Source: CAWIHS01 sp963836005 (lineage in GTDB: Bacteria; Pseudomonadota; Gammaproteobacteria; GRL18). Taken from it: a stretch of DNA of 64,000 nt. The notes beneath the pieces were generated by a model, which saw nothing but the letters and a program-made list of their open reading frames with translations, had not been told where the DNA came from and did not search any database. Both the position numbers and the translations under genes were made by a program. Below are positions 9,181 through 18,912 of this stretch, piece by piece (position 1 is the stretch's first letter; every line of letters begins with the position of its first letter). The stretch is from NCBI GenBank assembly GCA_963836005.1, contig CAWIHS010000003.1, positions 272,219 through 336,218 on the forward strand, given 5' to 3'.

Positions 9181-10863
9181 TTATTCAGGCTTATGGATAT
9201 GAATACAATTACGACCTTTTTCCTTGGCCAGGTAGCAGGCAGCGTCTGCCAGACTGAGCGCCTCATTAATGGTATGCCCATCCTGTATTTTCATCAAACC
9301 AATGCTGACGCCAACTGAAAAACAGCTCGAACGCCAGTGAAACTTAAAATTTTCTATGGTCTTGCGAATCTTGTCAGCCAGTTGTGCAGCCTTAGCAAGC
9401 GGACAATATTCCATCAGAATAACGAATTCATCTCCGCCAATTCTGGCCAGCGTGTCACGGGAACGCATATGTTCCTGTAACAGCGTGGAAATCTGACGCA
9501 ATAACTCGTCACCTGCGATATGCCCTGAGCTATCATTAATGATTTTGAACTGATCAAGGTCCAAATAGCAAAGAACATGGGTTTCATCGGAGCCGTAAGA
9601 ACTTTGTAGCAAACGTTGCAAGCGACGGTCAAATTCACGTCGATTGATCAGGTTGGTCAATGCATCATGCGTGGCAAAATGTGCTAATTGCTCTTCGAGT
9701 TTGCGTTTTTCTGTGACATCACGGCAAACCACCATCAATCTGGGTTCAGAAACACCTGATTCCAGACTGATGCGTTGATGAACCCATAATATAGAATCGT
9801 CCTTACGCACAAGACGGTATTCAAGACCATTATCAGGCATTGGGTTATCAAAATGATTTTCAAAAAACTCGAATACTGTTTTTTGATCCAGAGGGTGGAT
9901 AACATTTGCTGCTGATTCACCGACCAGTTCCTCCACGGCATAACCTAACAGGCGGGCGCCAATTCTATTAATGGATAATATTTCACCGGCAGGATTAATC
10001 GTGGTGTAAATATCCGGCGCATTTTCATACAAGGCCTGATAACGCAGTTCGCTTAATCTCAACGCTTCTTCAGCCTGCACCTTCTCAGTGACATTTCTGA
10101 AAATGCCCCGGGTGGAGATAATTTCACCTTCTTTGACAATTGAACCGCAGTCACCCTCCAAAGCGACCGTTTCACCTGTTTTGGAGATAAAGTTAAAAGC
10201 TATACAGATCAGTGATTCTCCCCTGTTTAGTCGCTCAAATCGTTCCTGACAACAAACCAAACTGTCGGGGTGCAGTACATCCAGAAGATTAAGTGACTTG
10301 ACTTCCTCTCTGCTGTAGCCCATAACCTTGCGCCAGGCATTATTGGTATAGATAAAAGAGCCATCCGGTAATAAACATTGAATCAAGTCGTTGGTATTTT
10401 CAAAAATATCCAGATAGCGTTCCTTGCTGACCGTCAGTTCCTGTTCAATCAGACGACGCTGCTGCTCCTTTTCAAGCCTTATTAGAGAGTTATCAATCAG
10501 GGCAGGAAGGCGGTTCAAAAATTTGTCATGCAGTTGAATAAACTGACAGATACCTAAGTCCAGACATTGCAGAGCAATGTTTTCATCGCCGCTACCATCT
10601 ATCAGCATTAAAGCAGTTTCAGTATCTGTTGTTTGCGCTGATTCTGCCTGTATTAATTGAGGCACTTCCAGGGCGTTAAAGTCGGCTAATTCGAGTTCAC
10701 AGATAATAATCTGCCATTGCCTGCATTGCAGTGCTTCCTGCAGCTCCTTTTTACGCTCAATACGTTGAATATAAAAATCAGTATACCGGTTCAAGGCACG
10801 CTTGATCAGAGCTTCATTTTCTAATGAACCGGCCAGCAGCAGGTTTATGGTTTGGTGTGACAT
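9181..10863 (-). CDS. Diguanylate cyclase with receiver-like and two PAS domains
   Basis: A 560-residue soluble c-di-GMP synthase. Residues 1-130 resemble a response-regulator receiver fold (IIICELELADFNAL, ALMLIDGSGDENIALQCL), though the phosphoacceptor is not certain. Two PAS domains follow (about 145-270 and 275-395; the first has YTNNAWRKVMGYSREEV). The C-terminal GGDEF domain carries RIGGDEFVIL with the signature at 476-480. An RxxD inhibitory site (RSRD) stands five residues before it, so product feedback is expected. It should condense two GTP in response to a signal sensed by PAS or by a partner kinase. No membrane segment. It is transcribed alone, converging with the repeat at 8935-9087. 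Confidence 0.87.
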   Translation of the reverse strand: MSHQTINLLLAGSLENEALIKRALNRYTDFYIQRIERKKELQEALQCRQWQIIICELELADFNALEVPQLIQAESAQTTDTETALMLIDGSGDENIALQCLDLGICQFIQLHDKFLNRLPALIDNSLIRLEKEQQRRLIEQELTVSKERYLDIFENTNDLIQCLLPDGSFIYTNNAWRKVMGYSREEVKSLNLLDVLHPDSLVCCQERFERLNRGESLICIAFNFISKTGETVALEGDCGSIVKEGEIISTRGIFRNVTEKVQAEEALRLSELRYQALYENAPDIYTTINPAGEILSINRIGARLLGYAVEELVGESAANVIHPLDQKTVFEFFENHFDNPMPDNGLEYRLVRKDDSILWVHQRISLESGVSEPRLMVVCRDVTEKRKLEEQLAHFATHDALTNLINRREFDRRLQRLLQSSYGSDETHVLCYLDLDQFKIINDSSGHIAGDELLRQISTLLQEHMRSRDTLARIGGDEFVILMEYCPLAKAAQLADKIRKTIENFKFHWRSSCFSVGVSIGLMKIQDGHTINEALSLADAACYLAKEKGRNCIHIHKPE

Positions 10864-10967
10864 AGCATAGGGCTGAATATAGCTGTATTATCGGAAACAA
10901 TATTGATTTTAGCGGATAACAGCAAAAAAATCTGCAAAGGAAATTTTAGTCTTGAAAAATATAACCA

Positions 10968-11738
10968 TCAGTTGATTTTTTTATAATATTTGCAGCATAC
11001 AACAATCCCCCAGACCAGGGCCGTGAGCATAATCAGTGATCCCAGTAAAAATGAAAATTTTGCAATCACATGGTCATAGGCGAGCAAACCGGATTCATTT
11101 AAAATAAACTCCCAGTCATGAAAACCATAAGGGGATGAATGGCCATAGTTTCCGCCTACCAGTGGTAAATCCCCGGCTCTGGCATCGTTTATATAGGGCG
11201 CAATGTCCAGAAAATTCTGCCCGGCCCACCATAGAGTAACCGACGCAGCAAAAGGATCACGGGTTTTAAAGAGAAATACCAGCAGGCAAATCAGCGGCAT
11301 CAGGATCTGCATCAGGGTCCCTCCCAATGAGGTCATAAAAGACCCCAGAGGCCTGAAAAAAATATGACCTGCCTCATGAAAAGGCAGGTTTATCAGATGC
11401 ATGAAGGACTCACCCACATAGTTGCTTGCTACCGAAGAGCTTATAAATAGCATACTCCAGACGGACAATCCAGCCAGTACCAAACTCCAGCCAATCAGGG
11501 TTACAGAACTAACCTCTTTTTCCCGCTCAAAAAGCAGCTGCTTAAGCGAGTGTTCATTAGGCTCATTCTCCGCATAAAAGCTGATATTTGCAGGTTGACC
11601 ATGATATTGATAGTATTTGGCAAATACAATACCGCAGGCCTCGCATATGTCATTGCTGTCATTTTGTATAAGCTGACATTTAGGACAATTCATACTCAAA
11701 TCTTTTAAAATCTGTTTACTCTCATGCTCATACTCCAT
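10968..11738 (-). CDS. Zinc-ribbon membrane protein with HEAGH motif, putative metallopeptidase
   Basis: A 256-residue protein. The N-terminus has a zinc ribbon (CPKC and CEAC, about residues 19-36), then several membrane segments (about 80-103, 140-165 and 225-250 are clear). Between them is NLPFHEAGHIFFRPLG, an HExxH zinc-peptidase motif next to the membrane as in M50-like intramembrane proteases. The equivalent second metal-binding motif is not obvious; a candidate is FLDIAPYINDARAGD. Function is therefore only suggested. Start is uncertain: an internal Met at residue 16, directly before NCPKC, would give the shorter form expected for zinc-ribbon proteins. It stands alone; a hairpin (ACTGTTTACG and its complement, 11851-11880) and a repeat lie upstream. 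Confidence 0.62.
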   Translation of the reverse strand: MEYEHESKQILKDLSMNCPKCQLIQNDSNDICEACGIVFAKYYQYHGQPANISFYAENEPNEHSLKQLLFEREKEVSSVTLIGWSLVLAGLSVWSMLFISSSVASNYVGESFMHLINLPFHEAGHIFFRPLGSFMTSLGGTLMQILMPLICLLVFLFKTRDPFAASVTLWWAGQNFLDIAPYINDARAGDLPLVGGNYGHSSPYGFHDWEFILNESGLLAYDHVIAKFSFLLGSLIMLTALVWGIVVCCKYYKKIN

Positions 11739-11878
11739 GACTCATGGTATGGGCCAGAAAATGTATTATATGAATAAAATCGCTTTCATACTGTCGAACA
11801 GGTTGAAAAAGCACCAGATCCTGAGATAAAGTCATATTTCTAATGTGTTTACTGTTTACGTTTAACAAGACGTAAACA

Positions 11879-12026
11879 GTTTCCAACCATAAATGGTCAT
11901 CCTGGTTATTTTTGGAACGTAAAAGAAAAAAATGTGATTTTTTTACTGCATTTCTAATGACCTGTTATCATTAAAAATGGCAGCAAATCTCTCTGCCACA
12001 TGTGTTCATTAAAAACTGATGGACAA
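11879..12026 (-). repeat. Multi-hairpin repeat, copy 3 (reverse orientation)
   Basis: A diverged 148-bp copy of the 5960-6112 unit on the opposite strand, ending 25 bp before the start of the M16 peptidase gene. The hairpins are weaker than in copies 1 and 2. It lies where that gene's promoter or leader should be. Confidence 0.68.
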
Positions 12027-12050
12027 CTATGATATTTCATTTAGGGCTAT

Positions 12051-13514
12051 ATGAAGTTTAAACCATCTTTATCCAGTGATATAAAATACGTCGCGCGGTG
12101 CACAATTTTACTGCTATGTTTTTACTTCGCGTCTTACACACAACAGGTCCTTGCTGCAGCGGCTTTTGCTAACCAGCCTTTAGCTGAAAAAAAAATGCTT
12201 CAACAGACGCGTGCGCAGGTATATGAAAAAGTATTAGCAAATGGCCTGAAAATCATCGTCAAACCGGATCATCGTGCGCCAATCGTTGTTGTTGAAATAT
12301 GGTATAAAGTCGGTTCTGCCAATGAAGCCAGTGGATTAACCGGGATTTCTCATGCGCTTGAACATATGATGCAAAAGAGCATGAAAGCCCACTGCAGCCG
12401 GGCATTAAGTCATAGTCTGTTACCCGGCATCGGTGAATCAAATGCTTTTACCTCTCGTGACTATACTAGTTATTATCATCTGATAGAAAAAAACCGTCTG
12501 CAGGATATTTTTCGGCTCGAAGCCTGCCGTATGGGCGATTTAAAAATACATGCGGATGATTTTGCTATAGAAAAGCAGGTCATTGTGGAAGAAAGACAAC
12601 AATACACAGAAGATATTCCCGAGGCCACGTTATATCAGGAGTTTAATGCCCTGGCTTATAATATCAGCGGATACCGGCATCCGACTATCGGCTGGTTGAC
12701 GGATATTTTTAACCTGCAAAGTAATGATCTTATTCTCTGGCATCAGCAAAATTACACGCCTGACAATGCAACCATTGTTGTCGTTGGAGATGTTGAACCC
12801 GAGGAGGTATTTTCTCTGGCGAGGAAGGAGTTTTCTCACTTAACTGCGGCTCATAATCCAAAACTCAAAGTAACGCAAGAAACGCCTCAAAAAGGTATTA
12901 AACGAATCATTATGACATCAAAAGACAACCTGACTTTACTCATTGCAGGTTTTCAAATACCCTCTTTGGTAAGCGCAGATAAAAAATGGCATGCTTATGC
13001 ACTGGAACTATTAGCCAGTCTATTGGGCAGTGGTGATAATTCCAGACTCTCCAGGAACTTGATCAGGCATTCTAAAGTTGCAGCTCAAATCAGCGTAGAA
13101 TATACACTTTATGCACAAAATCAAACACAATTTATAATTAAAGGTATCCCCAATAAAGGATTTTCTGTCCGTGATCTGCAACAGGCTATATTCGCTGAAA
13201 TTGAGCATTTAAAAAATGAACTCGTATCAGAACAGGAATTAACACGCGTCAAAACCCAGATCCTGGCTGCGGAAGTATTTGATCAGGATTCGATACTCTA
13301 TCAGGCGAAAATGTTAGGCATTGCTGAATCTATCGGGATAGGCTGGAAGAATGACGAAAACTACATCAGGCATATTCTCTCGATTACACCAGAACAATTA
13401 CAGCAGGTTGCACAACAGTATTTTATTCCTTCAACCATAACCATTGCTGTACTGAAACCTGTTGATAAAACAGCAATGCCATTCAGAGGTAATGACATCC
13501 TACACTCCGAATAA
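12051..13514 (+). CDS. M16 family zinc peptidase, active subunit
   Basis: A 487-residue exported member of the insulinase/pitrilysin (M16B) family. A hydrophobic signal segment lies at about residues 14-36. The inverted zinc motif HxxEH is intact as H101-A-L-E104-H105, and a third ligand, Glu180 or Glu181 in VIVEERQQY, lies at the usual distance. Family half-size subunits of this length usually pair with an inactive partner encoded immediately downstream. Here the partner (17552-18904) lies 4 kb away on the same strand, with a repeat and a GC-rich phosphorylase gene between. Expected role is periplasmic peptide degradation or processing; no specific substrate can be inferred. Confidence 0.88.
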   Translation: MKFKPSLSSDIKYVARCTILLLCFYFASYTQQVLAAAAFANQPLAEKKMLQQTRAQVYEKVLANGLKIIVKPDHRAPIVVVEIWYKVGSANEASGLTGISHALEHMMQKSMKAHCSRALSHSLLPGIGESNAFTSRDYTSYYHLIEKNRLQDIFRLEACRMGDLKIHADDFAIEKQVIVEERQQYTEDIPEATLYQEFNALAYNISGYRHPTIGWLTDIFNLQSNDLILWHQQNYTPDNATIVVVGDVEPEEVFSLARKEFSHLTAAHNPKLKVTQETPQKGIKRIIMTSKDNLTLLIAGFQIPSLVSADKKWHAYALELLASLLGSGDNSRLSRNLIRHSKVAAQISVEYTLYAQNQTQFIIKGIPNKGFSVRDLQQAIFAEIEHLKNELVSEQELTRVKTQILAAEVFDQDSILYQAKMLGIAESIGIGWKNDENYIRHILSITPEQLQQVAQQYFIPSTITIAVLKPVDKTAMPFRGNDILHSE

Positions 13515-13535
13515 GCTATCGCTCAGATTCTAAAT

Positions 13536-13681
13536 AAATGTTCTTAAAAGGTGTCCATTCAGCACAAGACCCTGTAATACATCGTTTTGCTCATATTAGC
13601 ATCACATCCCGGAATGATACATCACAGGTTCTTGTGCGATGCCTCAATACCATGGCCACTATTTCCGAACAGCTATTTAGA
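13536..13681 (+). repeat. 146-bp dispersed repeat, copy 2
   Basis: Same length as 223-368 and collinear in its outer parts (AAATGTTCTTAAAAGGTGTC at the left, TGGCCACTATTTCCGAACAG at the right). Positions 13563-13636 match the reverse complement of 250-323. It lies at the left boundary of the segment that separates the two M16 genes. Confidence 0.8.
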
Positions 13682-13808
13682 TGAACCGCCGTTGATCGTT
13701 AGCACGCTTTGTTTAACCTGACTCACCTTTGATTCATTTGTTTTTTCGAAGGTATTGATTTTTTATTTAACTCCAACCATCTTTTAAAATCTAAGTGTTA
13801 CAGCCTGA

Positions 13809-16361
13809 CTATCGCTGCCACAGGATATGCGCCTCTTCCAGAGGCACCGCCACGCCATCATAGTGCGGTATGAGTCGCGCCGTGTAGTCTGTCGCCGGGC
13901 GGTTTGCCGGAATCTGTGCATGATAGGCATATCCGTTTATGGCACCCACCAGTTGTCGTACAGGTTTCATTTCGACTCGTTCCGGCGCACTACCATCTAT
14001 GCCATTGGCAAAAAGCTCGACCCGCACAGCCGCCGGGTCGAGGTCATCGAGATACACCTGAACTTCAAATACGTGCTGTCCACTCTCCGTTATAAGCGTC
14101 ATTTCGCCGAAGCGCAGTGCGGACCATTTTTCTTTCAGCGCCTGCCGCCAGGTCGCCAACGCGACACCGATGGCGCCGTTATCAACAGCCCGCGCACGGT
14201 AGACTGTGGCTGCCGGTAGGTAGTGTTGCTCGGTGTATCCGCAGACCGCGCGGTTGGTGGAGAAACGTGGTGTAAGGCGCGCCATGCTTTCCCGCATGCG
14301 CGCCACCCAGGCGGTAGGCACACCTTGCTCGTCGCGCGTATAAAATTCGGGAATCACCTCATGTTCCAGTAGATCGTAAAGTATTTCGGCATCACGCGCA
14401 TCCCAGGCCGGATCGTCGCCGTGTTCCTGGCCATCGCCCAGAGCCCACCCCACTTCGGGCGTATAGGCTTCCGCCCACCAACCATCCAGTACCGATAGAT
14501 TAATACCGCCATTGACGAGCACTTTCATACCGCTAGTGCCACATGCTTCCCAGGGGCGTTGCGGTGTGTTGAGCCAGACATCGACACCCTGCACCATGTG
14601 CTCGGTGAGCAGCATGTCGTAGTCACTGAGGAAAATTACATGCGGTCGTACCTCGGGCCGCTGGATGAAATGCGTCCATTGTTGAATGAACGCACGACCA
14701 ACCTCATCTGCCGGATGTGCCTTGCCGGCCAGGATGAGTTGTACCGGACGTTGTGAATTCGTGAGCAGTCGCAGCAGTCGTTCAGGGTCATGCAGCAACA
14801 AGTTCGGTCTTTTGTAACTGGCAAAACGGCGGGCAAAACCCAGTGTCAACGTGTTGGGATCAAACAAATGTTTCGCGGCGGCAACAGTCTCAGGTGACAT
14901 TCCTCGGGCAGCCAGTTGCCGGGATATGCGTCCACGCACGTAATCAATAAATGAACGGCTGGCAGCAAGGCGAAATTGCCAGAGTTGACTATCGGAGATC
15001 TGGCGTATGTTTTGCTCCAGCGTTTTTGTTGCACCTAGCCAGCGATCCTTACCACAGGCTTCGGTCCAAAGATCGTCCGACGCCGCCGAGTCCCAGGTCG
15101 GCATATGCACACCGTTAGTAACGTGGCCGACCGGTACTTCGTCAGTTGGCCAGTGCGCAAACAGAGGTTCAAACAAATGCCGGCTGACTTGGCCATGCAG
15201 ACGACTCACGCCATTTACCGCGCCACTGCCGCGTATCGCCAGATAGGCCATATTAAAAGGTTCCGATGCATCGTTAGGATTCTGGCGACCGAGGGCCAGC
15301 AAATCGTGGCAGGTTATACCCAATCTCTGTTCAGCATAGCCACCGAGGTATTGCTCTATAAGTGTCGGTGTAAAACGGTCAAAGCCGGCGGCCACTGCCG
15401 TGTGGGTGGTGAACAGATTGCCCGCGCGCGTCACGGCCAGTGCTGCCGCGAAGGTTTTGCCGTTTTCCTCCATGAAACTGCGGGCACGTTCCAGCACGGC
15501 GAAAGCGGCATGGCCTTCATTTAGATGGCAGACTTCCGGTTGAATGCCAAGTGCGGTCAGCAATCGCCAGCCGCCAATCCCGAGCAGCAGTTCCTGCTTG
15601 AGACGCAACTCCGGTCCGCCGCCATACAGCTCACTGGTAATGCCGCGATGCGCGGGATAATTCGCCGCGTCATTGCTGTCCAGCAGGTAGAGTTGCACGC
15701 GACCAACCTGAACCTGCCAGGCACGCAACCATACCGAGTAAGCCGGCAGCTCGATCTCCAGACGTAACCACTCGCCGCTGGCGTGGCGCAATGGTGTAAT
15801 CGGCAACTGGCCGGGGTCATTATATGGAAACAGGGCCTGTTGAGCGCCATCCTTGTCGATCACCTGGCGAAAATAACCTTGCTGGTAGAGCAGGCCCACA
15901 CCGATCACCGGCACGCCCAAATCACTGGCGGCCTTGAGTTGATCACCGGCGACGTTGCCCAGCCCACCGGAGTAAATGGGTAAAGCCTCACCCAACATGA
16001 ATTCCATACTGAAATATGCCACACATTTCAATGGCGAGTGCGGATGGGTTTGCTGGAACCACGCCGACGCTTGTGACGCATCCCGCCTGACTTGCACCAG
16101 ATCATCAACTTGTTTGCGGAACGTGGCGTCTTCTAAAAGATGCTGCAGCTTGTCCCGCGACACAGTCTGTAGAACACCCCATGGGTTATGCGTCAGCTCC
16201 CACAGTACAGGATCCAGCTGTCGCCACACCTGGTCAGTAGCATGATCCCATGATGAACGCATATCCAGGGCGAGCTCGGCGAGGGAATCGAATCCCTCGA
16301 CGTCTGCGGGCAGCAGACGTTCCTTCGGATAACTGATTCGTGCTTGTTTGCTCATATCCAC
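13809..16361 (-). CDS. glgP: Alpha-glucan (glycogen/starch) phosphorylase, DUF3417-containing
   Basis: An 850-residue GT35 phosphorylase that releases glucose 1-phosphate from alpha-1,4-glucan using pyridoxal phosphate. The N-terminal DUF3417 region (about 20-130) carries LALDMRSSWDHATDQVW. The catalytic part includes CHLNEGHAAFAVLERAR and the cofactor-lysine segment EACGTSGMKVLVNGGINL. This is the shorter, broad bacterial/archaeal type rather than E. coli MalP/GlgP. The gene is clearly GC-richer than its neighbours, points against the M16 genes that flank it, and lies between two peptidase genes normally adjacent, so it was probably inserted. No other glycogen genes are near, though it could share glucose 1-phosphate metabolism with the glucosylglycerate phosphorylase at 2954-4696. 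Confidence 0.92.
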   Translation of the reverse strand: MDMSKQARISYPKERLLPADVEGFDSLAELALDMRSSWDHATDQVWRQLDPVLWELTHNPWGVLQTVSRDKLQHLLEDATFRKQVDDLVQVRRDASQASAWFQQTHPHSPLKCVAYFSMEFMLGEALPIYSGGLGNVAGDQLKAASDLGVPVIGVGLLYQQGYFRQVIDKDGAQQALFPYNDPGQLPITPLRHASGEWLRLEIELPAYSVWLRAWQVQVGRVQLYLLDSNDAANYPAHRGITSELYGGGPELRLKQELLLGIGGWRLLTALGIQPEVCHLNEGHAAFAVLERARSFMEENGKTFAAALAVTRAGNLFTTHTAVAAGFDRFTPTLIEQYLGGYAEQRLGITCHDLLALGRQNPNDASEPFNMAYLAIRGSGAVNGVSRLHGQVSRHLFEPLFAHWPTDEVPVGHVTNGVHMPTWDSAASDDLWTEACGKDRWLGATKTLEQNIRQISDSQLWQFRLAASRSFIDYVRGRISRQLAARGMSPETVAAAKHLFDPNTLTLGFARRFASYKRPNLLLHDPERLLRLLTNSQRPVQLILAGKAHPADEVGRAFIQQWTHFIQRPEVRPHVIFLSDYDMLLTEHMVQGVDVWLNTPQRPWEACGTSGMKVLVNGGINLSVLDGWWAEAYTPEVGWALGDGQEHGDDPAWDARDAEILYDLLEHEVIPEFYTRDEQGVPTAWVARMRESMARLTPRFSTNRAVCGYTEQHYLPAATVYRARAVDNGAIGVALATWRQALKEKWSALRFGEMTLITESGQHVFEVQVYLDDLDPAAVRVELFANGIDGSAPERVEMKPVRQLVGAINGYAYHAQIPANRPATDYTARLIPHYDGVAVPLEEAHILWQR

Positions 16362-17551
16362 TCCTTACTCTTCTACCTCGCTGCAATCCCTGGCAGCATC
16401 GTTATTTTAGAAAGTTTATGTGTGCTTAAGTGCAGCACTTTTTGCAGAAATGCAGCGCAGCAGGTCGCGTGTGTGATGTTGTCGAGCCAGAGGCTTTGAC
16501 CAGGATCACGCAGTTGTTAAGTAGTCATCAAATCGTCTCCTGTAACCTGGTGAAAGCCCTAGCAGAACTTCATAGGTATGTACTTAAGCAAAAATGAGTA
16601 AGGATAATTATCACCACTTCCAGAGTCCACAGCTTGACGCCTAGCATGAAGTAATCGTGTGGGGTAAAACTCGACATCATCAAGCATACGCCCTTTGACC
16701 GGTTAAATCAGCACCTGTTTGTAAGTATCACTTGATTAAAAGATTTTAGTGACAGATTAGAATGAAATACTGCGCTGCTATCTTTAGCAAGTTTTTCAAA
16801 GATTAAAACTCAGTGTCACTTAGTTCTAGACTGTTTCTATCCAGTAGTTTTATCCTTCCAGCTGCTAGAAGAAACTACAGTGATGTTAGTAATAGTTCTC
16901 CCGTCTTTCGTCTTTCATACATAAATTATCTGTGAATTAATTATAACTTGTACGTCGTCAAAGAAAATTGGACAAACAGGCTACCCATTTAAGAGACAAT
17001 TAATTGCGCTTCTTGTTAAACGATATAAAGACTCATCATCACCCAACCAGAACAGTACTGCATCCTCTTCCGAATCCAGGGAAGTTATTGTCAGTGCTTG
17101 AGGAGATGTCCTCAATAGTATTATTGATTCCGATAACGTAGATTGATAGCTCCCAATACTTAGGATCAGTGACAAAATGGATATTGAACGTTATATTTAA
17201 CTTTCGCATATTGAAATGATTTCAGCGAGTTCACATGATATTTCCAAAAAAAGAATACTCCACCGGCTAAAACCGGTGGATTCAGGTGACGGCTGAAAGT
17301 CGATTGGCAATATTTTGGCTATTTTATTTTTTCAACTTTTTCACCCTCAGCCCAACACTCTCCCTCATAGGGAGAGTGAGAAGAGAAAAAACAATGACTG
17401 CCTAAAGGCGAGGGGTTTCACGCCCTCTCTTTGAGACTTTAAACTCATGAAATATAAAGTAATTTTAGACATAGGTTTACACATTTGTATAAATAGGAAT
17501 ACAAAACAAATATAATGACATCCTACATGAAAAACCAACACAGAGTTTAAA
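16362..17551. other. 1.2-kb intergenic stretch with one strong hairpin
   Basis: No convincing gene. At 17259-17280 there is a perfect TCCACCGG/CCGGTGGA hairpin with a six-base AT-rich loop, of the kind found at IS200/IS605 ends, but no tnpA or tnpB is present. TTGGACAAACAGG near 16968 recurs near 35040. A second hairpin CTCTCCC/GGGAGAG sits near 17360. Confidence 0.5.
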
Positions 17552-18904
17552 ATGAGGCCATCATTCGTGCGTGCCTGCTTATTGGAATTATCGCTAGTTC
17601 TCACCGCTGTTTTTCTGTTCCAGCCAGACTATTGCCGTGCTCAGTCAGGTGAAATAAAGCAATGGTATACGGAGAATGGTATGCAGGTAATTTTCAAGCC
17701 TGAACAGACCTTACCCATGATCGATTTTAGACTGATTTTTGATGCAGGAAGCGCCAGAGACAGCAGCCATCTTAATGCCCTTTCAGGTCTGGCCAACCTT
17801 ACCAATCAATTGATTTTTACCGGCAGCGATCGTTTGAATGAAGATCAAATCGCTAATGCCCTGGCGGATGCAGGTGTTGATTATGGCAATGGTATCGAGC
17901 GAGATATGGCAAAGATTTATTTTCGTTCATTATCAGATCGAACGTTTCTGGAGCCCGCCATTGCAACTCTGGGCAGCATCCTTAGTCATGCAAACTTTCC
18001 ACCTCAGGCCGTCGAAAGAGCCAGAAATCAGATCCAGGTGGAGCTGGACTATGCATTACAAGCCCCCGCCATTATAAGCTCACGTATATTATATCAAACG
18101 CTGTATGGTTCTCACCCCTACGCAACGCCGTTGAATGGAACCAGAGAAAGCATCAATAAAATTACTCGCAATGATATTCTGGCATTTTACCGGCAATACT
18201 ATACCGCTCAAAATGCCCTGTTGGTAATGGTTGGCGATATTAATGAACATCAGGCCAGAAACATTTCACAGCAACTGTCACTTGCCCTCCCCAAAGGACA
18301 AAAAGCCCCTGAACTTCCTCCGGTCTACAAAACAAATATTTCCAAATTAACATCGAAAGATTTCAATTCCTCTCAAACGACTGTATTTATGGGTCAGATT
18401 GCGGTCAAGCGAAATGATCCTGATTATATTCCGCTTTATGTAGGTAATTATATCCTGGGAAGCTTTGGGGCACGTCTGACGAAAGAAATCCGTTATAATA
18501 GAGGCCTGACCTATTCCATTGAAAGCCTGTTGGTGGTGATGAAAGAACCAGGACTGTTTTTGATTAAATTTTCCTCGCAACAGGCTTACGTCAAAGAAAT
18601 CATTCAGTTAATCAACCTTATGTTAGAAGATTTTATCACTTACGGTCCCACGCCTGCAGAGCTGAAACAGGCAAAAATGTTTATTAATTCAAATTACCCT
18701 TTTCGCCTGGACAGCAACCAGGATATGGTCGAAAATCTTTCCGTGATTGGTTTTTACGATCTGCCGCTCACTTATCTGGATGACTACATGGCTAAAATTC
18801 AGGCCGTGAGTGTCGAGCAGATTCGAGAGGCATTTAGCAAACATGTTGATGTAAAAAAAATGCTCACCGTAATTGTCGGTCCAGTGACTGAGCAGCTCGA
18901 GTGA
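17552..18904 (+). CDS. M16 family peptidase-like protein, inactive subunit
   Basis: A 450-residue exported M16B homologue with a signal segment at about residues 8-30. Where active members have HxxEH this protein has LSGLANLTNQLI, so the zinc ligands are missing. The rest of the fold is kept, with the R/Y-type C-terminal pair GARLTKEIRYNRGLTYSIES that contacts substrate in the active partner. This is the standard non-catalytic half of an M16B heterodimer, expected to pair with the product of 12051-13514 in the periplasm. Its upstream DNA is the unusual 1.2-kb gap following glgP, so its promoter is probably not the original operon promoter. Confidence 0.87.
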   Translation: MRPSFVRACLLELSLVLTAVFLFQPDYCRAQSGEIKQWYTENGMQVIFKPEQTLPMIDFRLIFDAGSARDSSHLNALSGLANLTNQLIFTGSDRLNEDQIANALADAGVDYGNGIERDMAKIYFRSLSDRTFLEPAIATLGSILSHANFPPQAVERARNQIQVELDYALQAPAIISSRILYQTLYGSHPYATPLNGTRESINKITRNDILAFYRQYYTAQNALLVMVGDINEHQARNISQQLSLALPKGQKAPELPPVYKTNISKLTSKDFNSSQTTVFMGQIAVKRNDPDYIPLYVGNYILGSFGARLTKEIRYNRGLTYSIESLLVVMKEPGLFLIKFSSQQAYVKEIIQLINLMLEDFITYGPTPAELKQAKMFINSNYPFRLDSNQDMVENLSVIGFYDLPLTYLDDYMAKIQAVSVEQIREAFSKHVDVKKMLTVIVGPVTEQLE

Positions 18905-18912
18905 GCTATTCC

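Noticed and set aside
14559..16245. Several open frames antisense to glgP
   Set aside because: They are typical shadows of a long GC-rich gene and have no independent features.
17259..17280. Hairpin resembling an IS200/IS605 end or omega-RNA region
   Set aside because: No tnpA or tnpB remnant is near, and a single hairpin is not enough to call an element.
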